64,000 bases of DNA from Saussurea involucrata (lineage: Eukaryota; Streptophyta; Magnoliopsida; Asterales; Asteraceae), in assembly GCA_033807775.1 (NCBI GenBank), contig CM066322.1, forward strand, positions 22,247,001-22,311,000. Reading direction: 5' to 3'. The position numbers were made by a program, and so were the translations under genes. A model generated the notes under the pieces. That model searched no databases, was not told the DNA's origin, and was given only the letters and a program-made list of their open reading frames with translations. Of the stretch, positions 37,239 through 47,629 are shown piece after piece (the stretch's first letter is position 1; each line of letters starts with the position of its first letter).

Positions 37239-38990
37239 TCATTCATGCATCAAAGTACAAGGGGGCTGAATATGATCAGCCAAAAACAACGGAGCACTCG
37301 ACATCGTTACACGATTAGGTAATCGTTGAGCATTCCTAGCTATGGTGTGAGAGGTAACATTTGCATGTCTTCGTGTGAAGCAGACCGAGTAATCAGGAGA
37401 TAACGCAAGGAGAAATTTGCCTCGCTCAATTAGAAACCCTAACTCTGAGAGATCTTCCGAATCCGCGTTGAGGGCGTCGACAACAATCTTCGCATCAGAC
37501 TCAAAGATGACCCTTTGAAGTCCCATCTCCGTGACCCAATCAATAGCATTCAGCAGGGCTATGGTTTCGCATTCTTTAATCGGAGGAGAGCCAATTTCTA
37601 GCATGGCGCGGCACGCCAAAACATCGTCGTTATGATCACGGAGGACCGCGCCAGTTCCCCAATTGTTTGTCGAAGTGAACATTGCCGCATCAACGTTGCA
37701 TTTAAGGAAGTTTACGGGGGGGGGGGGGGTGCCACTGATTGCATTCGCCTCGAGGAGTATGAGCGCTGTGACGAGATCTATTAATCTCCCGCCACTCATC
37801 ACGTAAGGTATAGGCCAGCCGAGCCGCCCACTTCGGATTTTTCACCGCATCGTTTTGCCAAGCCGAGTTTCTGTGTTTCCAAATACTCCAGCAAATCAAG
37901 AGGACATTATCGCGGATTGTTTCATTGCTGTTACTTAAACAGGCATAAAGGAAGGAGGAGAAGTCCTCCGAGTTCGTTGCGATCGTGTCGATATAGTCCC
38001 AAAGGTTTGCTTCCTTCCACACCCGTTCAGAAACCGGGCAACCAATGAAAATGTGCCAATTATTTTCCGAGTTTGACCCGCAGAGAGCACAAAGGCACGA
38101 GACATTTATACCGCGTTTCCGAAGATTGGTCCGGTGAGGAAGAACATCTTTGCTAAGCTTCCACGAGAAACATCGAACTTTGTGAGGAATCTTAGCCTTC
38201 CAAATATGTTTCCAACATTGATCGTCAAGGGTGTTGGAAGTGATTTGGGACAACTTCATCAAAAAGGAATACCCGCTTTTAACCGAAAAACAACCACTTT
38301 GATTAAAGTGCCAGATCATTCTGTCAATTCCCCCACGAAAGTATGGAATATTAAGGATCTCCCGGCTGTCGCGGGGAGAGAAAGATTGGTATATCGTCTC
38401 ACGATCCCAACCGAAGGTGTTACTAGCGAAAAGGTGGCAAACTTTGAGGTCAGCGCCGTCTGGTGGGGGGGAGCTCTCCATGAAGAAATTTTTGTCGTCG
38501 CGAAGCCACGGGTCCTTCCACACCGAAATACTTTCCCCGTTGCCAACTTTCCATCTGTATCCATTAGACAGTGATTTATGGGCTGTCCAGATACTCCGCC
38601 ACACGAAACTTGGGTTATGACCCAAATTTGCGTTGAAAAAATCTCCCTTGGGGTAGTATTTTGCTTTGAAGACCCGACTGACCAAGGTATTCGGTTGAGA
38701 GAGAAGTCTCCACCCTTGCTTGCCTAACAAGGCGAGATTGAATTTTGAAAAGTCACGGAAGCCAAGCCCCCCCAAATGTTGTGGCGTACAAAGTTTTTCC
38801 CAAGATAACCAATTAATCGCCCGGGAACCGTCCCTTTTAGAGCTCCACCAAAAAGTATTAAGGAGGCGTTGAATCTCCTTTAATAGCGTGTCAGGGAGCA
38901 AGAATACACTCATGAAGTAAACTGGAATGGCTTGGGCCGCCGCTTTGATGAGAGTAAGTCTACCCGCGTTCGAGATCGGTTTATTTTAAG
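37239..38990 (-). pseudogene. L1 ORF2 C-terminal part: end of reverse transcriptase, zf-RVT, RNase H
   Basis: Reading leftward, the frame opens with SNAGRLTLIKAAAQAIPVYFM, the region after the reverse transcriptase core. It continues through the LLNTFWW and HLGGLGFRD blocks to a zinc-binding zf-RVT region (CLCALCGSNSENNWHIFIGC). An RNase H domain follows in another frame (KCNVDAAMF, ECETIALLNAI, VIFESDAKIVVDAL). The frames are separated by a 13-G homopolymer near 37717-37729, a likely slippage frameshift. The 5' part of the ORF is absent, so it is inactive. Confidence 0.88.
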
Positions 38991-38993
38991 CCT

Positions 38994-40378
38994 TGTTGTC
39001 ATTTTATGTGAAATTGGCAGTTTCTGTCACTATTTTTGGGAAAGCCATAACTTTTTATAGGAACGTCGTATTAGGATGAAACCAGTGCCAAAAGCTCCCA
39101 TTATGAGTCTAGTAAGTTTCTTATGTTTTGCGGAAAAACCAGTTCGGATCATAGCTAGGGTCAAACCGCAGTTTTGTACTGAAAGGTACTGTTTTTCGCT
39201 GTGCAGCAGGTTGGTTTTATAAAATCCATAATAAATTGTAGAAAAATCGTTAGAGCGCGTGTGATATGTCCCTGGAACTCTAAGACATGGGACTTTGTGT
39301 TTATGGAAAAATATTTCTGGTTTAAGCAGTTTATAAGGGGTTAAACAGGTCCCGAACAGACCTGTGTTTTTAGAGTAAAAGCTGGAATGTGTATGTTATA
39401 ATTTAGTAGTCGTGGTTTTGGGTTGGGGCGTCACTTTGACATTTGTTAACACGTAATTAGGTGGGAGAAGGTGAGTGAAGTTGGCCGGCTTGTGATTGCG
39501 GTTGCGGATACTCGCGTTGCTTTAAGGTGAGTTCTCTCACTGTGTAGTTAGGGGTTGTATGCATGTCATAGTAGTTTGTATGTACTACTGTCTTTGTGGT
39601 GTGAACTAGTTGTTTGTGGTGTGTAATATTTGATTGGTTTAAATGCTTAGTATAAATGTTTTACATTACACCTCGGTGGGACCGAGGGCTCGGTGGGACC
39701 GAGGAAGTGGAAAGAAACGTTGTGGGAACTCGGTGTGACGAGTGTGTTACATTACAACTCGGTGGGACCGAGGGCTCGGTGGGACCGAGTAAGTGGAAAG
39801 AAACGTTGTGGGAACTCGGTGTGACGAGTGTGTTACATTACAACTCGGTGGGACCGAGGGCTCGGTGGGACCGAGGAAGTGGAAAGAAACGTTGTGGGAA
39901 CTCGATGTGACGAGTGTGTTACATTACAACTCGGTGGGACCGAGGGCTCGGTGGGACCGAGGGCTCGGTGGGACCGAGGTGTTGGATACATAATTACTTG
40001 TAGATGTTTACTCGTTTTATGTAACTGTGATGTTGTTGCTTATGTGCGGATAGGGGTGATGTGTATATAATTCCTATCTGCGCATGTGATGGAATTCACT
40101 AAGCTTCGTGCTTACCCCTCCCCAATATCTTATGATTTCAGGTACGAGTAGCAGTCGGGCATGACGGTACACACGGGCACAAGGCGAAGGCTGTTTAAGT
40201 TTAACTTTTTAAATGGGGATTTAATTATATAACTTTTCCGCTGCTTAAATTTCATTTGACGGTTTTAATTAACGACGTTTATTTTTATTGTAATGGGATT
40301 TGTTAACTTATGGTTTGATTGTAACGAAATGCATTATTTTTAAAATTTTAAATTCCTTGTAATTTTTGGGACGTTACA
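38994..40378 (-). repeat. Solo LTR (about 1.39 kb) inside the L1
   Basis: On the minus strand it starts TGTAACGTCCC and ends near ATGACAACA, as expected of an LTR. It holds a tandem array at about 39672-39985. No internal region, primer-binding site or 5-bp target duplication is visible at its edges. Confidence 0.6.
39672..39985. repeat. 86-bp tandem repeat built on CTCGGTGGGACCGAG
   Basis: Units start at 39672, 39758, 39844 and 39930. Each holds two or three copies of a 17-bp near-palindrome, CTCGGTGGGACCGAGGG. Short ORFs here are artefacts of the repeat. Confidence 0.9.
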
Positions 40379-40740
40379 AGTTTTCAGTATCGTCTTCGAT
40401 CATCGTAAGGAAGGGTTCATTAGGAGAGACTTGGAGTTTTGTAGTTAACGGGGTGAGGGTTCGTCGGGGAAGACATACCTGGTAAGGAGCGCTAGTTTGC
40501 AAGGGAGATGGGGAGTGAAATGGAGGATTTGATTAACTTCTGTGAGTTTTGATGTCTACTAATCCGAGAAAAACGTCGGAGAAGAAAGAAAAGGAGCCGA
40601 AGAGCTCTATGACCACAGTAGTCAACCCACAGAGGGATACAACGTGTTACAGATTTTTGAAATGTGATGTATTTGGAATCAAAATAATGTTACTTGGTAC
40701 TTTGTAGTTGTCCAATATTTTAATGGTTAAAATAAAATAT

Positions 40741-41000
40741 TGAGTGAATTACATCAGTGGTCCCTGTGGTTTACCCAAAATTTGAATTTGATCCCTAAAG
40801 TACACTATCTACGCTGGTGGTCTCTAACTTTTTAATTTACTTTCACTTATGATCCTTCTATGTTAAATATAGGAGGACCATGAGTGAAAGTAAATTAAAC
40901 ATAGAAGGACCATGAGTGAAAGTAAATTAAAAAGTTAGGGATCACCTTCGTAGATAGAGTACTTTATGGACCAAATCCAAAATTTGAGTAAACCACATAA
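40741..41000. mobile_element. Foldback MITE of the CCCTGTGGTTT type
   Basis: Inverted arms of about 100 bp (left GTCCCTGTGGTTTACCCAAA…, right the complement of …GTGGTTTACTCAAATTTTGG) enclose a short centre with a duplicated GGACCATGAGTGAAAGTAAA block. Next to it, the sequence ACCCCCCACCGACATCCC occurs twice (about 41002 and 41096), a small local duplication. Confidence 0.6.
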
Positions 41001-41459
41001 CCCCCCACCGACATCCCTAAATCAAAAATTTGAGTAGATCCATACCCTTTACAAATTTCTTCACCATCTCGATTTAGGGCACCAATCCACAAAACCCCCC
41101 ACCGACATCCCTAAATCAAAATCACATACCTCATATACGACACAGCATTTTATGCTTACATACCCTAAACTAAATTTTCGCAGTTAATCTCTATATTCTA
41201 CAAATTAACTTAGAATTACTATTTTGCTAATTAATCGAACACCAAATCAGCCAAATCACACAGAATATCAAATCAAAGACAAAACCCACCAAAACCCTTG
41301 TCAAGAGCGCAACTATATTGCACATTGTTTACCAAAACTTTAATAATCAGTCATCAAATCCACCAAAACTCAAATCAAAGATAAAAACCCATGATCAATT
41401 TCATTGCAAACAAAGTATAAACAGTCATTAATTTATAAGATAGAATAAAGAATAAAGAA

Positions 41460-41552
41460 AGAAAAGGAAGAAAATGCAGATGGCGTACCAGGTTGAAAAT
41501 GGCGAGATGGCGGAAAGAGAAGAATGGGAAGAGAGGGGAGGAGTTTATATAG
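41460..41552 (-). promoter_or_regulatory. Orphan TATA box and leader exon pointing left
   Basis: The minus strand carries TATATAAA (41544-41551), then a pyrimidine-rich leader with CTCTCTTCC repeats, then a candidate donor (CCTG|GTACGCC near 41488). The next genic exon downstream on this strand is the DUF4050 gene, 7.9 kb away, so it may be that gene's promoter separated by insertions. Alternatively it is the remnant of another gene. Nothing else coding was seen at 41000-41822. Confidence 0.3.
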
Positions 41553-41831
41553 ACACGTTTATTGTGAAGATTCCATTCCTTTTGAAGGTGGGTGTGGGTG
41601 TGTGTCGTGTTTCCTTCTGTGGTTGTCTCTTTCTCTTTCTGGCCTAATCAGGGCTACTTGTGTTGTTCTTGACGTGGATATTGTGTGGATAAGAAAAAGG
41701 TACTCGTAATCTTCTATGTGGAATTACGTAATTGCCCTTGATTCTTGGATAATTTATCCTTTTAAACATCTTGTCGGTGAGGTCATTCTGGGGTATTTAT
41801 CATGACAACCCTTTCCCTATGATTTTTCTTG

Positions 41832-42690
41832 GGGAAATTGCCTCAAATAGCCATTCTTCACCAATGTTTTCTTCAAATAACCACTTTGATAACCTTATTC
41901 CTAGAATAGCCAAAACTTACGCACAGAGTTTTCTGTGTGTAATTTTGATTTTTCTCCCAAAAAATTAAAAAAATGATTTTTAAAAAAACTTACGCACAGA
42001 GTTCTCTGTGCGTAAGTTTCTCATCCTACATGTCTGCGTAAACTCCACATATGCACCACGTAGGCTCCACGTTGGAAAATCAAAACTTACGCATAGAGTT
42101 TGGAAAACTTACGCACAGAGAACTCTGTGCGTAAGTTTTTTAAAAAAAAAAATTTTTAAATTTTTTGGAGGAAAATTAAACTTACGCACATAGAACTCTA
42201 TGCGTAAGTTTCTGTGCGTAAGTTTTGATTTTTATTTTTTTAAGAAAGAATCAGATTCTAAATTCAGTGATTTGACAAAAAAAAGAATAAAACGGAACAC
42301 TTTACAGTCGATTTGATTTGAGAAAGAAATATATATATATTTTTTAAAAATTAAATACATCTTTTGTACAAATTTAAAACAAATTGTATAAAAATATTTT
42401 GGAACTTATAACAATTTTATAAAAATCATCATGAAAATCATATATATTTTATAAATCAATATTTTTAACATATTTTGGAAAAACATTGTTTTGTTTTATT
42501 ATTTAAGATTTTTTTATATAAGTAGTTTTATAAATTATTTATATAAAAATAGATAAATAAATATTTTTTAAAAATATTTTTGCAACTAATTAGACAATAC
42601 CCTAAAAAATTTCAAAATATTTTTGCAACTAATTAGACAATAGTTTTGTTTTCTAAAAACAATAAAAACTTAGAATATATTGTTATGTAA
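41832..42690 (+). repeat. MULE A left terminal inverted repeat
   Basis: It pairs with 60782-61359 on the other strand with insertions and gaps; good matching runs to about 42425 and again near 42640-42690. Near-perfect palindromes occur at 41989-42016 and 42108-42135, with a variant at about 42181-42208. Confidence 0.85.
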
Positions 42691-43001
42691 ATTATTATAA
42701 AGTTACGCAGAAAGTATAAAAACTTACGCAGAGAGTTTCTCTGCGTAAGTTTTAAAAAACTATATAATTTTGTTAATTAGTAAAATGGTTCTACGTAGAG
42801 AAAAAAGGGCATCACATTGTAAGTTTCTATATATATGTAGGTTGCATGTCCATTGTAAACACTTCATTCTCATTTCATTTTCTTATTTCTTACTCCCATA
42901 ATTCATCGTAAACACTTATTTCTCTACATATTTGAGGTTACATATCCATTGTAAACACTTCATTCTCTCTATTTCGTCCTCCCATCATTCATTCCAACAC
43001 C

Positions 43002-45814
43002 ATGGCCTCTACAACCGAAAAATTGAGGTTGCATATCCGTGGTGGAGGAAGATGGGAAAAAGTAAACAATGTGATGGAGTATGTATCTGATCAAGTTTTT
43101 CAACGTGGTGTAATGTTGTGACAAAACATTACATATGATGCGTTGGTTAGCTATGTTGCACAAAAATTTGAAATTGAAGGTGAATTTGGGTTGTCGTATA
43201 AGTATGATGGGGGTGTTTTCCTATTAGGCGATGACGATGATGTTATTGGTTTTATGGAGTTCGCTTCTACTTCAAGAAGACCGGCAACACTTTATATATC
43301 GGTTGAAACTTCTGTTAGCCGTGGTTTCCGATCGGGTAGAGGAAGCAATGTGGGAGGAAGTTCCACCCTCCCCCCCCCCCTCCAATCATTGTGGCTCAAC
43401 TATTTGTCACTCACAATCAACCTTCATTTATTGATGAACAACAATTAATACGACAACAGGAGGTTCCGTATGTGCCCCAGTTTGTTTCGCAAGAGGAACC
43501 TAACTATGGTTATAACAACGACTGGTTTCCCGATACCGAATAATTTCCAGAAGGTGCCAATGTTTTTAAGTTGGGTATACCTGAAATTGATGATACAGAT
43601 TCTGAAGATGGTGACAGTTCCAAAGAGGGAGCCTTAGGAGACGGGGGAGAACCAAATGAAGAAATGTGTACTGCCAATACATCATTTTCGGCGATCAATA
43701 TTTTTTTGGTATGCCTCCCATAGTCCCAACACCAGTACCCACGATCACAGACAACGAACCGGTCAATTATAATCGCACTACACACATCTGCCTTGGGCAA
43801 ATATTTAACACGAACGAAGAACTGAAGTTAACCATGGGATTGAAATTGTTAAAGAGGGTTTCGAGTTTAAAGTCAATAGATCAGGCCCGAAAAGGTACGA
43901 GACAGTTTGTGTGCATGAAAGTTGTAATTGGAAGATCAGGGCGAACGTTGTTGGAGAAAGCACCATGTTTGAAGTTCAAAAATTGGAGGACCGACACACT
44001 TGTTCGGGAACTCAACTACATCCTAATCATAGGCAAGCAAATAGAAAAGTTTTGGGTCATATAATAAAGAAAGTCGTTTCAGACGAGAGTAAAAACTACA
44101 GGCCAAATGACATAAGAAATGATGTGAACGAGCAATTCCATATATCTGTTTCCTACAAGCAAGCTTGGAGCGCCAAATGTTTCGCATTGGCCCAAATTAG
44201 GGGTACCCCGTCGGTTTCCTTTAGCAGACTTCCAGGGTATTTTTATAATTTGGAGCGCCTGAATCCGGGTACCGTGACGAGAATAAGGACTGATGAGATG
44301 CAACGCTTCCGATGCTGTTTCGTCGCCCTTGGATGTGCGGTATGAATTATTATTATTATTAGACATTTAGTTTAAATCATATATTTGTTGATTTAGAATT
44401 AAGTTCATGTATGTTTTTTCCCCAGATTCGAACGTTTTTGAACAATTTGAGGCCGGTGATCGTAATAGACGGTGCTCATTTAAAAGGGGAGTATTTAGGC
44501 ACCATGTTCTTGGCCGTTGGGATGGATGGAAATAACCAAATCGTTCCAATTGCATACGGAGTTGGCAAATCTGAGAGTGGGGACGAATGGACTTGGTTCT
44601 TGACGATGTTGAAGCAATGCATCGGAGAAGTTGAAGGGTTGGTATTCATATCCGATAGATCTGCTTCCATTAAGCAAGCCATTACGACTGTCTACCCGGG
44701 TGCCCATCATGGTCTTTGTTGTCGCCATTTAGAGATGAATATTTACACAAAAGATAAAAGAGTTAGGTTGAAGAAGAAACTATATTGGAAGACAGTCAAA
44801 GCCTACATGGTTGAGGAGTTCCACGCGTATATGAACCAACTACAACGTTGTGTACCTGATGGTAGTGCATATATGAATAGCATTGGGCCAGCTAGATGGT
44901 CGATAGTTTACTTCCCTGGCATGCGTTACAATATGATGACATCGAATAGCGCCGAGTCAGTGAATGCGTAGTCCTGATTTGCTCGTAAACTACCAATCGT
45001 CTCACTTTTAGATTACTTTCGGGGAGTACAACAACAGTGGTATGCTGAACGTCATGATTTTGCAGGTAATTTATTATTTTTATTTTTATTTACAAATAAA
45101 TTAATTATAAAATATTAATGTTACAAATTTTTATTTGTAGTGCAAAGTCAACATGCTCTAACACCGTGGGCACAAAAGAAAATAAAGAAACGTATGTGGA
45201 AGTCATCAACATGGACAGTACATCCCATGAATAATAATATGTATGAAGTTCGTGATGGGCGTAGGGACAGAATCGTTGATCTACATGCACGTACCTGTAG
45301 CTGTAGAAAATGGCAGCTTTCAGTTTTACCATGCGGCCATGCAATCACAGTTGCGAAACAATTACAGTGGAGAGACTGCAGCCAGATTGCGTCACCTTAC
45401 TACACGACGATTAACCTCCGGGCAACCTACCAGGAGTCGGTCGTTCCTGTTGGACCAAACTCAACATGGATTGTGCCTGCTGAATATATGATCGTTCATC
45501 CACCGCTTATTACCAAAAAGGTAGGCAGACCAAGTAATCATGATCGCATTCCATCGCGTGGTGAGGAACCAAGACAGAGAAATTGTAGTCGGTGTGGAGG
45601 ATCAGGACATAATCGCCGACATTGTACCATGATAATTCCTCCCGTACAATTCCCTCGTTCAAGAGCCTCTGGTAGCCATAGTAGAAATCAAGCAAGTCAC
45701 CCGACACAACCGACTTATTCAGCTGAGGGACTTCATCAGACAGAACCAGGTCACTCGTCGCAACAAGATGGTTATGGAAACTTTATGTACCCTACATTTG
45801 ACCTTAATGAATAA
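43002..45814 (+). pseudogene. MuDR-type MULE transposase, broken
   Basis: The order is that of a plant MULE transposase: an N-terminal PB1-like region (MASTTEKLRLHIRGGG), an acidic linker, a MuDR DNA-binding region (KEGFEFKVNRSG … CVHESCNWKIRA), a DDE core (VIVIDGAHLKG, VFISDRSAS, SNSAESVNA), a SWIM zinc finger (CSCRKWQLSVLPCGHAI) and a C-terminal zinc knuckle (CSRCGGSGHNRRHC). Two likely introns are about 44340-44425 and 45066-45140. Lesions include a TGA at 43119, a frameshift at the C-run near 43370, a TAA at 43541, frameshifts near 43690 and 43850, and a TAG near 44969. MULE A is therefore not autonomous. Confidence 0.9.
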
Positions 45815-47629
45815 ATCACGTAATTATTATGTGATAAGTTTGTATAACTAGTTTAATATGATTCGGTATGTCGTTAAATATTGGTGTAATCTATCGATTT
45901 TCAGTTTATAGCTTCAAATAATTAGCTAGAACATGAACACGACACTAGATAATTTACTCTATCAAATATAAAGCCCCAAATAATTAAAGTTAAAAAATTG
46001 GTAGATAAGAGATATGTAACACATATAAATACTTATAAATCAAGCAAATAGATACATTACAAGATTTACATTGTGAATATCACTGCATTTTATTACTGGT
46101 GTTTTTTTCCCTGATAACACATCAAATTACTAGAGATTTAAAAAGAAAATAAATCCTTTAAATCATATCCTTAAATGACCTCTTTCAGAAAAGATTCCAT
46201 CTTAACAATACTTGCATTTAAACTTTATTTATTATTAAATTAAAAATCATCCAAAAAATGTATTTTAAATAAGGGAAATTAATTAAAATACCTTAAGTTT
46301 GACCATGTTTTACTGAAATACCCAAAATTTCTCTCACTTTGCAAAAATACCCTAAAAATCCGCGATTGGAGCCCGCGATCGCGGGCCAGGGACCTTTCTG
46401 ACACTTTTTTAAACTTGCAGAGACCATTTTTGAAAAATGGAATCCCGCGATCGCGGGCTCATCCCGCGATGGGGTTATTTTTGTGACTTTTCAATTGCAA
46501 TGGACCATTTTTGAAAAAATCCAGGGACCATTTATGAAAATTTTGATATTTTTGGCACTGTTCACCCCATTTCTTCCATTTTTACGAATTTAAAATGAAA
46601 TGTTACACTTTCAACCCCTATACTTATTTACTAAATTTACTTTATACCTTTTACTTTCATTATTTTAATTTTACATTTAACACATATAATCGTTTATTAA
46701 CTAAAATACGTTAAAAAAATACGTTTTAATTTTAACAAATTACACCATTATAATCGTCTCTTCGATACGTTCGAAATAGGCCCAATCTTGAATTTTTTTT
46801 TGGATTTATATATTTTAATATATATCATATACAGTTATACACTACATAAAAAAAATATTTTTTATATTTAAAATTCATACTCTTATAGTTAATTATTTAA
46901 TTTATGGTACATCTCTTATTTTTTTTTCAATTTTGTTTTACACTCCTATCGCATTAACATAATAATCATATATTAACTAATTCATTAAATCGTTTTAAAT
47001 TATTATTATTTGAATGTGTTTATAGATTTCGTCTGAAAAAGTTGCCTGCATGATTCCACTGAAAAAGTAACTGCAATATTCGTCTGCTCTTGAATAAAGG
47101 TCTTTCATTAGGCAAAAAATTAGTCTTTAAGTAGTCAAACATAGCTAATTAATGAGAATTTAGATCAGATTTATATGGTACTATCAAATGCAAGTTTCTA
47201 TAATATAGATATTGTTCTACATTACATGATACCAATTTTTGCATCATATGAATCACTTCCAGACAACAAGAACCAATACCCCAATAATCAAGAAATAAAT
47301 GCTTGTTCATCCAATAATCTCTGTATTAGGATTATCGCAAGTTTCATAAACCTACTTACTAGGTGTTGGAAATATGGGTTTTACTAAACTTTGGACGCAT
47401 TTAAATTTATATATATGTGTTATATATAACTAACTTTTAGTAGGTTTATGTTCTTCTATATGAGATCTTCGAAATGATATATAATGCGTCCAAAATAGAG
47501 TATGTGTGAAAGAGATATCGATACTCAAAGTTGAGTAAATTGATGAAATTAGCAAAAACCAAATGAAGTAAACAGTAAGTCAATCACAATACTTTAACAA
47601 AATAAGTTAATACTAAAAATAACAATTAT

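Larger units (their letters stand above)
37216..40712 (-). mobile_element. L1-type LINE, internally rearranged, with a solo LTR inside
   Basis: The 3' end is a minus-strand poly(A) at about 37214-37221. A 16-bp direct repeat, CAATATTTTAATGGTT, flanks the unit (37200-37215 and 40713-40728), a normal LINE target duplication. The left part (37239-38990) is the C-terminal part of ORF2. About 330 bp of leader-like sequence remains at 40379-40712. Between them lies an LTR, and the central L1 (endonuclease and most of the reverse transcriptase) is missing. Confidence 0.75.

Noticed and set aside
38134..38620. Plus-strand ORFs of up to 146 codons
   Set aside because: They are antisense shadows of the L1 ORF2 remnant, with no domain of their own.
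39656..40070. Overlapping ORFs reading GGTEGSVGP-like repeats
   Set aside because: They are three frames of the 86-bp tandem repeat in the solo LTR.
43002..45814. An active MULE transposase
   Set aside because: Domains are recognisable, but at least three in-frame stops and several frameshifts break the reading frame.
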